Below are positions 1 to 8,740 of a stretch of DNA of 64,000 bases, piece by piece. The notes below the pieces were generated by a model. The model did not search any database. It had not been told where the DNA came from and worked only from the letters and a program-made list of their open reading frames with translations. The position numbers and the translations under genes are program-made. The stretch comes from Paenibacillus sp. FSL R5-0345 (GTDB taxonomy: Bacteria; Bacillota; Bacilli; Paenibacillales; Paenibacillaceae), in NCBI RefSeq assembly GCF_000758585.1, contig NZ_CP009281.1, positions 5,394,001 through 5,458,000 of the forward strand, written 5' to 3'. Positions within the stretch are counted from its first letter, which is position 1, and every line of letters begins with the position of its first letter.

Positions 1-972
1 AACTCGGTTCACGGTCTCACGATCAGTGAATATAATGCCCGCTTCTTCTAATAAAGGTCGCCCATTCGTAAACTTATCCTCAATAACCAGATATTCACTA
101 ACTTCTGCGTTAACGAAAGGTGCGGTATGAGCGTTTCTCGAGGTAATAAGTATGTCCATACCGCCAATCCCTTGCTCCTGTAAGGCATTACGTACAGCCT
201 CGGACGGACGAGGTGTGATTTTATCAATCATCGACAAAGGGAATGTTATCCGACTCTCGTCTTCGAGATACACTACGAATTCATCCTCCACAAGTCCTTT
301 TACAGCCCATGCCTTGGCGATTGTAATCACGCTATTCTTCAGCATATCCCCGTTGTGTGAACAGTTATCCATACTAACAAAAGTCATCGGATACTGCCCT
401 TTAAGATAACGACCGTAAGCAAGTGAAGCGATCACACTCATGCTGTGGGAAGGCTGCTCCGGCCCTTGCTCCATATCTTTTTTCACAATATCAAGGTACT
501 TTCCATTAGCATCTGTTAAAGTGTAGCCTTTCTCTGTAATGGTGAAGCTGGCCATCTGCAGGCTCGGATTCTCAAAAATTTCAACCAGACGGCAGTAATC
601 CTCCGCTCGATTTGTGTTCGCCATTACAGCCTCGGTAATGCTGCTGATGACCTTTTTCGTAAACTCGCCATTCGCATTCATTAATACGAGAAGTGTTAAA
701 TGATCATACGGTTTATAAATCTTGTCAATCAGCTCGTAGTCTGAGGAGGTAGCGGCGATAATACCTGTATCTGCTTTTCCAAGCTCCAACAGCTTCTGGT
801 GAGCATTTGCAACAAATCCACGAAAAATATTACCCGCTCCAAAATGAACCCATTCCGGCCTAACGCGCGTATTCTCCGCCACCTGCTTATAATCAAACTG
901 AGGAAGCTCCACGTCAGCGTCCTTCCATGCCTCTGCACATGATTGAATACTCTCTCTTGTCAGAAGCAGCAT
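1..972 (-). CDS. uxuB: D-mannonate oxidoreductase (fructuronate reductase), partial
   Basis: Mannitol-dehydrogenase-family oxidoreductase that interconverts D-fructuronate and D-mannonate with NAD(H). The reading frame stays open from the ATG at 972 to the window edge (324 codons), so the C-terminal part with the family's catalytic lysine region is missing. The N-terminal nucleotide-binding motif HFGAGNIFRGF lies about 40 residues in, as in the family. The start codon directly follows the uxuA stop (TGAATG), which implies translational coupling and one transcript. Next to mannonate dehydratase, UxuB is the obvious assignment; a related hexuronate or polyol dehydrogenase is possible. Cytoplasmic; controlled by the promoter and operators upstream of uxuA. 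Confidence 0.88.
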   Translation of the reverse strand, partial: MLLLTRESIQSCAEAWKDADVELPQFDYKQVAENTRVRPEWVHFGAGNIFRGFVANAHQKLLELGKADTGIIAATSSDYELIDKIYKPYDHLTLLVLMNANGEFTKKVISSITEAVMANTNRAEDYCRLVEIFENPSLQMASFTITEKGYTLTDANGKYLDIVKKDMEQGPEQPSHSMSVIASLAYGRYLKGQYPMTFVSMDNCSHNGDMLKNSVITIAKAWAVKGLVEDEFVVYLEDESRITFPLSMIDKITPRPSEAVRNALQEQGIGGMDILITSRNAHTAPFVNAEVSEYLVIEDKFTNGRPLLEEAGIIFTDRETVNRV

Positions 973-2049
973 TCACTTCACCCCCATCGTATTGTCGAGA
1001 CTGTCCCATACACCAAGTAAATACATGATCCCCATTGCTCTATCGTACAGCCCGTACCCCGGGCGGCAAGTCTTCTCTTCACCCCACAAATGACGACCAT
1101 GATCCGGACGCACATACCCCGTATATCCATTCTCATGATACGCTTTAACAACCTCTGCCACATCCACACTGCCATCCCGTCCACGATGAGACACCTCAAT
1201 AAAATCTCCGTTCTCAAAAACCTTAACATTTCGAATATGAGCAAAATGAATACGATTACAGAATTCCCGAATCATAGCCGGCAGATCGTTCTTCGGATTC
1301 GTACCGAGCGACCCAGTGCAGAAGGTTAATCCATTATACGGACTATCTACTGCGTCAAGTAAACGACGGATCGTATCACGGCTGCGGACAATGCGGGGCA
1401 AGCCAAAGATCGGCCAAGCAGGATCATCGGGATGAATAGCCATTTTGATATCGACTTCTTCACAGACAGGAATAATTCGCTTCAAAAAATAGATCAAGTT
1501 CTCGAACAGCTTCTCTTCCGTTACATCTGCATAAGCGGCGAATAGCTCATCAAGCTTCGCCAGACGCTCCGGCTCCCAGCCAGGCATCGTAAATTCGCCA
1601 GCCCCCTCCAGAATACGATTCACCATGTCGCGAGGGTTATCATTAACGGCTGCATTTTCATAAAAAAGAGCATTTGAGCCATCCGGCAATTCCTTGTACA
1701 GCTCCGTCCGAGTCCAGTCAAAGATCGGCATAAAGTTGTAACAGATCACTTTAGTACCGACCTTGGCTAACTTCCGGATGGTATCTATGTAAATATCGAT
1801 ATATTTATCACGCGTCGGGAGTCCAATTTTGATATCATCATGGACATTCACACTCTCTACTACGGCAGTGCTAAACCCTTTGCCCGTAATTTGATCCGCA
1901 ACCTTTTGGATTTCATCCATCTCCCATACTTCGCCCGCTACCTTATGATGCAGTGACCAGACAATGCCCATTACCCCCGGAATTTGCCGGATATGATCAA
2001 GCGTAATGTTGTCATTGCCTTCTCCATACCATCTCCATGTCATGTTCAT
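973..2049 (-). CDS. uxuA: Mannonate dehydratase
   Basis: Converts D-mannonate to 2-keto-3-deoxygluconate in hexuronate catabolism. The 358-residue length and the N-terminus (MTWRWYGEGNDNITLDHIRQ) are typical of the metal-dependent UxuA family, and conserved blocks such as FCTGSLG, HFAHIRN and YVRPDHGRH are visible. The start has an AGGAGG site 11 bases upstream. It is first in an operon with uxuB. The promoter is flanked by two CTTGTATACAAG palindromes, so repression by the divergent GntR protein with release by a hexuronate is likely. The GH67 alpha-glucuronidase gene a few kilobases away supplies the upstream substrate. Glucuronate isomerase (uxaC) is not in the window. Confidence 0.95.
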   Translation of the reverse strand: MNMTWRWYGEGNDNITLDHIRQIPGVMGIVWSLHHKVAGEVWEMDEIQKVADQITGKGFSTAVVESVNVHDDIKIGLPTRDKYIDIYIDTIRKLAKVGTKVICYNFMPIFDWTRTELYKELPDGSNALFYENAAVNDNPRDMVNRILEGAGEFTMPGWEPERLAKLDELFAAYADVTEEKLFENLIYFLKRIIPVCEEVDIKMAIHPDDPAWPIFGLPRIVRSRDTIRRLLDAVDSPYNGLTFCTGSLGTNPKNDLPAMIREFCNRIHFAHIRNVKVFENGDFIEVSHRGRDGSVDVAEVVKAYHENGYTGYVRPDHGRHLWGEEKTCRPGYGLYDRAMGIMYLLGVWDSLDNTMGVK

Positions 2050-2084
2050 CTGGATAAAAACCTCCTATAATTTCATGTGTCGAA

Positions 2085-2100
2085 ATCTTGTATACAAGAT
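2085..2100. promoter_or_regulatory. GntR operator 1, 16-bp perfect palindrome
   Basis: ATCTTGTATACAAGAT is its own reverse complement. It sits just downstream of the proposed uxuA -10 box, at about the transcription start, so a bound repressor would block uxuAB. It shares the 12-base core CTTGTATACAAG with the site at 2164-2179. Confidence 0.8.
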
Positions 2101-2111
2101 ACTATACTCAA

Positions 2112-2141
2112 ATATTAGAGTTAAACATTGGATTTTGTCAA
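2112..2141 (-). promoter_or_regulatory. uxuAB promoter
   Basis: On the minus strand TTGACA (2141-2136) and TAATAT (2117-2112) are separated by 18 bases. The -35 box is a perfect SigA match and the -10 is good. The operator at 2085-2100 follows the -10. Confidence 0.7.
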
Positions 2142-2163
2142 TGACTTTAATACATCTAATAAA

Positions 2164-2179
2164 AACTTGTATACAAGTT
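2164..2179. promoter_or_regulatory. GntR operator 2, 16-bp perfect palindrome
   Basis: AACTTGTATACAAGTT is a perfect palindrome with the same core as operator 1. It covers the -35 box of the divergent gntR promoter, so it is suited to autorepression, and it may also allow looping with operator 1 (64 bases of sequence lie between them). Confidence 0.8.
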
Positions 2180-2195
2180 AAATTGAATATATAAT
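2167..2195 (+). promoter_or_regulatory. gntR promoter
   Basis: TTGTAT (2167-2172) and a perfect TATAAT (2190-2195) with a 17-base spacer, ending about 40 bases before the gntR start. The -35 lies inside operator 2. Confidence 0.65.
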
Positions 2196-2236
2196 GAATC
2201 TTAATTACAAATTCAATGGCAATGGAGACGTAACTC

Positions 2237-2890
2237 ATGTCCACCAAAAATGATATTTTGAACCTATTGAAGCGCGAAATCCTTAATCTAACGCTAAAGC
2301 CTGGAACCATTCTGAGTGAGACCGTGTTGTCCGAACGGTTTCAGATATCCAGAACACCATTGCGCGATGTACTTAAGCAGCTATCCCTCGAGTCCTATAT
2401 TGATGTGTATCCGAAGAAAGGGAATCTTGTTTCGTACATTGATTTGGAATCGGTTGAGCAGATGATCTATTTAAGAAGTGTTTTGGAAAAAGATATTATA
2501 AAAGGTCTATCCGGCAGCCTTACTCTTAAAGGTATTATGGAACTTAAGAAGAATCTGGAAGAGCAAAAAAATGCCATCCATCAAGAACATGCATTTGAGC
2601 ACTTTCTTGCCTTGGATGACGCCTTTCATAAGACGCTATTCTCTTTAGCAGGACATGAATTTTTGTGGGAACAAATTAAGTTCTCCCATGTGCATTATGA
2701 AAGATACCGCCGTCTGCATACTCTAAAGCAAGAAAAGCTGGAGAAAATTTTAAGGGAGCATCACATGATCCTGGATTGTATGACAAACCATGAAACGGAT
2801 AAAGTGGATGCATTAGTCCAGCATCATTTGCGTGAAGATATGAACTCCTTATACTTGCTGGAGAATTTTGCGGATTATATCAAAACGTAA
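2237..2890 (+). CDS. GntR-family (FadR/FCD) transcriptional regulator of uxuAB
   Basis: 217 residues. Residues 1-70 form a winged helix-turn-helix (RFQISRTPLRDVLKQLSLES). The rest is an FCD ligand domain with Asp/His residues (LDDAFHK, HHMILD, QHHLRED) that in this class often hold a metal and a carboxylic acid effector. It is divergent from uxuAB across 187 bases containing two identical-core palindromes, so it very probably represses uxuAB and itself. The effector is inferred to be a hexuronate or an intermediate such as fructuronate or mannonate. A GGAG site lies 9 bases before the ATG. Confidence 0.88.
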   Translation: MSTKNDILNLLKREILNLTLKPGTILSETVLSERFQISRTPLRDVLKQLSLESYIDVYPKKGNLVSYIDLESVEQMIYLRSVLEKDIIKGLSGSLTLKGIMELKKNLEEQKNAIHQEHAFEHFLALDDAFHKTLFSLAGHEFLWEQIKFSHVHYERYRRLHTLKQEKLEKILREHHMILDCMTNHETDKVDALVQHHLREDMNSLYLLENFADYIKT

Positions 2891-2922
2891 TACACGCGTA
2901 TTAACAGAGCCTACTTAAAAAC

Positions 2923-2957
2923 AAAAGGACCGCCTCATGCAGCCACGGTCCTTTTTT
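2923..2957. terminator. Bidirectional terminator between gntR and the GH2 gene
   Basis: Stem AAAAGGACCG / CGGTCCTTTT followed by further T residues. It lies between the convergent ends of gntR and the GH2 gene and has an A/T tract on both sides. Confidence 0.85.
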
Positions 2958-2985
2958 CATTTATCATTGTAGTTAAAATGACAAA

Positions 2986-5900
2986 CTATCTTTCAAATCG
3001 GAACCACCCGAAATCGAACTGACTTCCAGGCAAGAAGATAAACGTTACTTTCTGCTCTCCTGTCACTTTCTCCAACTCAAATACTCGCTCTACATATCCA
3101 TCTGATTGTGTAAATTCGATCAGTTGATGGTTAGACTCTTCACCCTCTTCGAAGCGAATATGAATGGTATTCTTATCGATCGGTGATCTTCCGCAAATAA
3201 CAAGCCTTGAAGCACCTTCCATGATAAAGTCCATCTGCTCGAACACAAGGGATACGTTATTCCCGATTCCTTCAACGCCCTGTTCAGCGATGGTAAATGT
3301 GTCACCGTAAATACGATCGCAATCTACAGCATGGTTCTGCTCGAACGCTCGATTCTTTTTCACAAATGAAAAGCCTTTAATATGCACCTTCTTCTGCAAT
3401 ACGAAACAAATAGAGCTGATGCCAGTGAGTCTCTTGGATAATCGATAGGTTGCCTCCTGATAAACATTCCATTGTGATTCCTTCTGATAAATAACGTCTG
3501 CCAAAAGTTCACTGTTCTCTTCGTCCGGCATGCCTTCCCAAATCTGGAGCTCGTAGGCTTCGTTAGACAATGCGAATAGGGGAATCGTTATCAAATCCGA
3601 GCCGTAAGGTCCAAAGTCAATCTCACGATAGGCAACCTGCGTCTCACCATCTCGACTCGTAGCTACGCCTCGTTCATTTCCGTTTCCGACTTCACCTTTA
3701 AACTCGTCATATAATCCACCAGAAATGAATCCATACGGATCCTTAAAAGCCGTTCCCAGACCGCTCGCCGTAAATTCCAACTGTGAAATCAGCCTTGTTT
3801 TCTCCGTACCGTTCTTACTCATACAGCGAACGCGGAAATTCCCATCTCCTAATGCCGTGATTTTGGCTTCTTTTCCAAACGATTCGATCCGTGCTAAATT
3901 AGACTCGATCCCAGCGTCATTTACAATGCTCCATGCTACTTCAGAATAGGAAGTATCTACAGGGTAGAGGTTTGCGCTAACGATCATTTCTCTTCTAGAT
4001 TCATTGAACTGTTGCCCAGAATGACTTACAATCTCTATTTTCCGTAAAGGAATTTCTTCTTCATTCCCCAGCACACATGGCATATCTAAATTTCTTGTGT
4101 TTGCCGAAATACCTACTCTACGATCTGGCACAGGGAGTGATTGAAGCTGTAGCTTACTGCCTTCTACACCTCCCGAAGTAACCTCAACTGTAATCGTTCC
4201 AGCCTCTAAGCTGGCAGCCACAATCGCCATTAACTTGCCGCTAAACAAGCGTCTACTCGTTCCTTTGTAAGGATCATAGTCCGTGCTATCTCCATTATCT
4301 AAACCGATTAACCGCCCTGCTCCGTTCACTTGAACTTGTACACGATTGTTGGCATTCTCAACGGTATGACCCATCTCATCCTCCATCGTAATTTCGACGA
4401 AGATTAAATCTGTACCGTCCGCAAGAAGTGTATCCTTATCCGCCTTTAAGCAGATTCGACTCGCATCACCAAACGATTCTCTGATGTCTACTGCAATGAT
4501 TTGGCCAGCTTCATTATAAGCGATGGCTTTAAGCTCGCCTGGTTCATAAGGAATCTTCCACCAGCCAGCTAACTGCGTCCCATGTTCATGGTCGATATCA
4601 TAGGTCCCTACAGTCTCACCATTGAACTGCAATTCTATCTTCGGCGCATTCGAGCAGACTCGAACATCGATCATCTGGCCTGGATTAAAATCCCAATAGG
4701 TGAGAATATGCACCATCGGATTGCTCTTGTAATTCGTCCAAGCCGATTGATAGATATAATAAGAATCCTTCTTAAAGGTCGCTGTATCCATCTGCCCGAA
4801 GTACGAGTTCTTCGTATGATACGGTGTAGGTTCACCAATATAGTCAAAGCCGGTCCATATGAATTGACCTAATGAGAACGCCGCATCTCGCTCCGCAATA
4901 ATACACGCTTCTGCTGACTTCGCTCCCCAGCTTGTAGAGCTATTGCCTAGCGCAGAGCATTGCTCATCGTCGTCAGCCAAGATGGATTGCTCGAATGGGA
5001 AGTGATATATTCCCCTACTCTGCACAATAGAGGCGGTCTCACTGCCATAGATGATCCAGTCAGGATGCTCTGCGTGATGCTGATGGTAATATTTTTCCGC
5101 ATAATTGTAGCCTGCCACCTTTACGATGTCCGCACATTTCTGAGCATTCTCCCATGGCATATAGTTCGATCCAATGGTCACTTTTCCGTTGCCTCTTGGA
5201 TCATAATGAAGAACGGCTTCCATCAGCATACTCGTTATTTCTTGGCCTCGTTCATCTGCATGTGTATCATAAATTTCATTGCCAATACTCCACATAAGCA
5301 AGCTTGGATGGTTACGATCTCGCATGACCCAGCTACACACATCTCTTAAGGCCCAGTCCTTGAAAAACCTTGCATAATCATATGAAGTCTTCGATCGTTC
5401 CCACATATCAAAGGCTTCCGAAACCACAAGCAGCCCCATTTCATCCGCTAAGTCCATAAGCTCTGCAGCAGGCATATTATGAGCGGTGCGTATCGCATTC
5501 ACACCCATGTCCTTTAAGATCTTAAGTCTTCTTCGCAAGGCTGCTGTATTAAACGCCGAACCCAATGCTCCAAGATCATGATGCTCGCAAACTCCGTTAA
5601 GCTTAATTTTCAAACCATTAAGGAGCATTCCCTCTTGCGGATCCAGTACTATCGTTCGAAAGCCTATACGCTGTGTTACTACCTCAATGGTTCTCCACAC
5701 TTCTTCAGAACCCTGATCAGATGCCATATATTGCAATTCCGTTTTCAGCTGATATAAATGCGGCTCATCCGTGCTCCATAATAAAGGCGTATCTACAGAT
5801 AGCACCTGACTTACACGAGAGGGAGCTTGTGTTTGTTCTCCAGCTGAGAGCTTTTCTACACAGGTCTTTATCACTCGGTCCTGATGTAGAATGGTTTGCG

Positions 5901-6429
5901 AAAGCCGCATCTCTTCCGTGAAGTTCACATCGGTATCGACCTCCACTCGCCACTCGCTATCCTCTTGTACCGTATGAATATAAATCCCATCTGTCACGAT
6001 GTGACTGGAATCTCTTGTCTTGAGCCATACGTTCCGATAGATCCCCGCTCCTGAATACCATCTACTATTCGGACTCTGGTGCACGACCTTCACTAGAATT
6101 TCATTTTCCCCGTCTATGAGCAAATCTGTAATCTCGTATTCAAAGGAAGAATACCCGTATTTCCACTCTCCTACCCATTGATGATTCACATAAATCGCCG
6201 AGTCCATATAAATACCATCAAAGCATAACAATCTCTGCTTATCGTCCTTCTCCTTTATAAAACGCTTTCGATACCAGCCAATGCTATCCTCATACAAGTC
6301 TAAAGTATTATAAATCAACCAATCATGAGGGAGATCTACGGTATGAAAATCCAAGAATTCTCCATCCGTCACTTCTAAGGTGCTCTTAGCAAATTCCCAG
6401 CCTTCATTAAACAATCTTTTATGATTCAA
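2986..6429 (-). CDS. Large GH2-family beta-galactosidase-like glycosidase
   Basis: About 1,147 residues, no signal peptide, so probably cytoplasmic. The order is GH2 sugar-binding N-terminal domain, Ig-like domain, TIM barrel, then Ig-like domains and a C-terminal beta-sandwich resembling a carbohydrate-binding module. Barrel motifs are NAIRTAHNMP, WSIGNEI (acid/base Glu near residue 383) and IIYGSETAS (nucleophile Glu near 463). The frame extends 26 codons further upstream, but the only good ribosome site (AAAGGAAG, 7 bases) precedes a TTG at 6429, which I take as the start. It is 96 bases downstream of the GH67 gene, so co-transcribed and perhaps acting on galactosyl or xylosyl side chains of hemicellulose oligomers. 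Exact specificity cannot be read from the sequence. Confidence 0.85.
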   Translation of the reverse strand: MNHKRLFNEGWEFAKSTLEVTDGEFLDFHTVDLPHDWLIYNTLDLYEDSIGWYRKRFIKEKDDKQRLLCFDGIYMDSAIYVNHQWVGEWKYGYSSFEYEITDLLIDGENEILVKVVHQSPNSRWYSGAGIYRNVWLKTRDSSHIVTDGIYIHTVQEDSEWRVEVDTDVNFTEEMRLSQTILHQDRVIKTCVEKLSAGEQTQAPSRVSQVLSVDTPLLWSTDEPHLYQLKTELQYMASDQGSEEVWRTIEVVTQRIGFRTIVLDPQEGMLLNGLKIKLNGVCEHHDLGALGSAFNTAALRRRLKILKDMGVNAIRTAHNMPAAELMDLADEMGLLVVSEAFDMWERSKTSYDYARFFKDWALRDVCSWVMRDRNHPSLLMWSIGNEIYDTHADERGQEITSMLMEAVLHYDPRGNGKVTIGSNYMPWENAQKCADIVKVAGYNYAEKYYHQHHAEHPDWIIYGSETASIVQSRGIYHFPFEQSILADDDEQCSALGNSSTSWGAKSAEACIIAERDAAFSLGQFIWTGFDYIGEPTPYHTKNSYFGQMDTATFKKDSYYIYQSAWTNYKSNPMVHILTYWDFNPGQMIDVRVCSNAPKIELQFNGETVGTYDIDHEHGTQLAGWWKIPYEPGELKAIAYNEAGQIIAVDIRESFGDASRICLKADKDTLLADGTDLIFVEITMEDEMGHTVENANNRVQVQVNGAGRLIGLDNGDSTDYDPYKGTSRRLFSGKLMAIVAASLEAGTITVEVTSGGVEGSKLQLQSLPVPDRRVGISANTRNLDMPCVLGNEEEIPLRKIEIVSHSGQQFNESRREMIVSANLYPVDTSYSEVAWSIVNDAGIESNLARIESFGKEAKITALGDGNFRVRCMSKNGTEKTRLISQLEFTASGLGTAFKDPYGFISGGLYDEFKGEVGNGNERGVATSRDGETQVAYREIDFGPYGSDLITIPLFALSNEAYELQIWEGMPDEENSELLADVIYQKESQWNVYQEATYRLSKRLTGISSICFVLQKKVHIKGFSFVKKNRAFEQNHAVDCDRIYGDTFTIAEQGVEGIGNNVSLVFEQMDFIMEGASRLVICGRSPIDKNTIHIRFEEGEESNHQLIEFTQSDGYVERVFELEKVTGEQKVTFIFLPGSQFDFGWFRFER

Positions 6430-6475
6430 TATGTATCTTCCTTTCTTCTCGTAGGAGTATGAAACAAAGAGAGGG

Positions 6476-6520
6476 AACATTAGAAGGAGTGGCCCTACTG
6501 GACACACTCCTCCTAATGTT
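6476..6520 (-). terminator. Stem-loop between aguA and the GH2 gene
   Basis: AACATTAGAAGGAGTG pairs with CACTCCTCCTAATGTT (16 bp, one mismatch) around a 13-base loop. There is no clear T-tract downstream on the minus strand, so it may be an mRNA-stabilising or processing hairpin rather than a full terminator. Confidence 0.5.
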
Positions 6521-6525
6521 AATAT

Positions 6526-8616
6526 TTAGTATATTTTGCGTTGAAGCCGGTCTGGGATACCGCTTTTTCGATAAAAATACGTATTGATGATATCTCTCCA
6601 CTCGCGAGCATGCAGTGCCTGTTCATGCAGACGGTCTGCCACCTGCCCGTGTCTGCTATCGTCTATTTTCCCCTCAAGAGATTGCCACATCTCTTTCAGT
6701 TGATCTGCCCGTTCCACACCTTCAAAATGCGAATCATAAATATGCTCTATGACCGTTTTACCAGAATGAAGTTTATGCGTATACGGGACATGATGGAAGA
6801 ACAGCAATAGCTCATCCGGACATGTAGTTACCGATTCATACAGATCTACATTCGCGCCTTGATACTGTCCGACATATCCTGTACCTGTCTTCATTGTCCG
6901 GTCTACGCCAATGCCTTGTAGGTCCGCAAAATGATACGTTCCCCATTTCGAATACTCATATCCATCCACATTTGGACCGTAATGGTGATCCGGATTGACC
7001 ATCCAACCTACCCCAAGCGGTGAAGTATAAGATTCATAGATATGCCAAGAGGTTAGCAAGATCTCACGAATAGTATCGATTAACTGCTCATCCTCTGCAC
7101 TGAAAGTGAGCATTATCCATTCCTTCGCAATTTGCTCTGCACTAAATTCCGGATTCCAAGCGAGTCGACCGTAACCATACAGATTGGCCTGTGCTAACAA
7201 ATGCCCTGTCCAGTTATGGTCATTGCCAATATTCGAAACAGCCGCGAAGCCGCTATATCTATTACCATACATGGATCCATCAACAACCCGCTTTACCGAT
7301 GACTCCGAATCTGTTGCGTACGTATTAAAATCAAGAACTTCCTTCCATTGAGGGACGAGGTAGCAGACATGGCGCTGTTGGCCTGTATATTCCTGCGTAA
7401 TCTGGAATTCAATCATCATATTCGTGTGCTTCATGGCACCGAACAACGGAGATACGCCTTCTCGCACTTGGAAATCCATTGGACCATTCTTCACCTGTAA
7501 AATAACATTCTCCATGAATCGGCCATCCAGCGGTTTAAAATGATCATATGCCGCACGTGCGCGATCGGTAGAACGATCCCGCCAATCCTGCTTGCAATTG
7601 TAGACAAAGCAGCGCCAGATGACGATTCCCCCGAAAGGCAATAAAGCTTCAGCTAGCATATTTGAACCCTCTGCATGATCACGATCATAAGTAAACGGAC
7701 CTGGACGATTCTCTGAATCTGCTTTTACGAGAAAACCACCGAAGTCTGGAATCTCTTTATAGATTTCTATAGCCTTAGCCTTCCACCATTTGCGAACCTC
7801 AGGATCTAATGGGTCCGCTGTATTCAATCCCCCGAGTTCGATCGGACTAGCATAGTTAATACTTAGGAACAGCTTCACACCGTAGTTACGGAAGATATCT
7901 GCAACCCTCGCGATGTCTGGAAGATAGCGGTCCGTAATAAACATCGTCTCAAACCGATGTACATTGACATTGTTTATAGCAATCGCATTGATCCCTATCG
8001 AAGCGAGCATTCTCGCATAATCTTGCAAACGATCAAAGTCCTTAGTGATTTCGTTGCCCGCGTAGAATATCGACTTCCCTGCGTAACCACGTTCGATGCT
8101 TCCATCGATATTATCCCATTGATTCATCATGCGGAGTGTATTTACCGGATGATCCAACACGTCCAACGCTTCAATAGATTGACCCGTTCCAAGTAAGCGT
8201 AAGAATGCAAATACGCCGTACAGTAATCCAACAGGTGTTGCGGCACCGATTCCAATGCAATTCTTCTCCACATTTGTTCGAATGACATATCCTTCAAGCC
8301 CAACCTCTGTCCTCTCAGCTTCGCTGAAGGCATGCGTAAGAAGTGGATGATGACTGTCAAACGTACCGATTGTAATACAAGCTTGCTCAGCTATATCCTG
8401 AGACTGAGTAATGATAGCATCGATATTAAGCATTCCTTGTATGCCGCGTGTTAGTTCTTGCACAGCACTTTTGATCACTGGGTGTTCCTGATTGGAGGTC
8501 AAGATGTTATAACACCATGAAGCATAGCGCTCTCTTATGGCGCTCGATTGGATATTAGGATATTCGAGCCAAGCTTTATACCCTGCGTTATGTAATTCTG
8601 TTTTTTTCTTTGCCAT
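6526..8616 (-). CDS. aguA: GH67 alpha-glucuronidase
   Basis: Removes (4-O-methyl)glucuronic acid from the non-reducing end of aldouronic acids made from glucuronoxylan. 696 residues, close to the family norm, with no signal peptide, so intracellular. Family motifs are clear: FLVKADSENRPGP (acid Glu), NGPMDFQVREG (Asp) and MIEFQITQEY (Glu). It is followed by a GH2 gene in the same direction and diverges from an AraC-type regulator whose promoter overlaps its own. Its product feeds the hexuronate pathway encoded nearby by uxuA and uxuB. Confidence 0.95.
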   Translation of the reverse strand: MAKKKTELHNAGYKAWLEYPNIQSSAIRERYASWCYNILTSNQEHPVIKSAVQELTRGIQGMLNIDAIITQSQDIAEQACITIGTFDSHHPLLTHAFSEAERTEVGLEGYVIRTNVEKNCIGIGAATPVGLLYGVFAFLRLLGTGQSIEALDVLDHPVNTLRMMNQWDNIDGSIERGYAGKSIFYAGNEITKDFDRLQDYARMLASIGINAIAINNVNVHRFETMFITDRYLPDIARVADIFRNYGVKLFLSINYASPIELGGLNTADPLDPEVRKWWKAKAIEIYKEIPDFGGFLVKADSENRPGPFTYDRDHAEGSNMLAEALLPFGGIVIWRCFVYNCKQDWRDRSTDRARAAYDHFKPLDGRFMENVILQVKNGPMDFQVREGVSPLFGAMKHTNMMIEFQITQEYTGQQRHVCYLVPQWKEVLDFNTYATDSESSVKRVVDGSMYGNRYSGFAAVSNIGNDHNWTGHLLAQANLYGYGRLAWNPEFSAEQIAKEWIMLTFSAEDEQLIDTIREILLTSWHIYESYTSPLGVGWMVNPDHHYGPNVDGYEYSKWGTYHFADLQGIGVDRTMKTGTGYVGQYQGANVDLYESVTTCPDELLLFFHHVPYTHKLHSGKTVIEHIYDSHFEGVERADQLKEMWQSLEGKIDDSRHGQVADRLHEQALHAREWRDIINTYFYRKSGIPDRLQRKIY

Positions 8617-8645
8617 AATTCGGTGTCCTCCATTAGTGTAAGACT

Positions 8646-8674
8646 TTTATGCCCAAATGTTGCTAGCTATGCAA
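8646..8674 (-). promoter_or_regulatory. aguA promoter
   Basis: Minus-strand TTGCAT and CATAAA with a 17-base spacer, about 30 bases before the aguA start. It overlaps the opposing araC-type promoter, so transcription of the two genes may be mutually exclusive or regulator-dependent. Confidence 0.5.
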
Positions 8675-8688
8675 TGGTTCTCTTATAC
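8660..8688 (+). promoter_or_regulatory. Promoter of the AraC-type regulator
   Basis: TTGCTA (8660-8665), a 17-base spacer and TTATAC (8683-8688). It lies face to face with, and partly on top of, the aguA promoter. Confidence 0.5.
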
Positions 8689-8740
8689 TTTTGTAAACGA
8701 TAGATTAACCGCATCCCTACTATATAGGAGGAACACGAAT

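Noticed and set aside
6430..6507. 26-codon N-terminal extension of the GH2 protein
   Set aside because: It looks slightly hydrophobic but has no ribosome site and crosses the intergenic hairpin; the TTG at 6429 has a good site.
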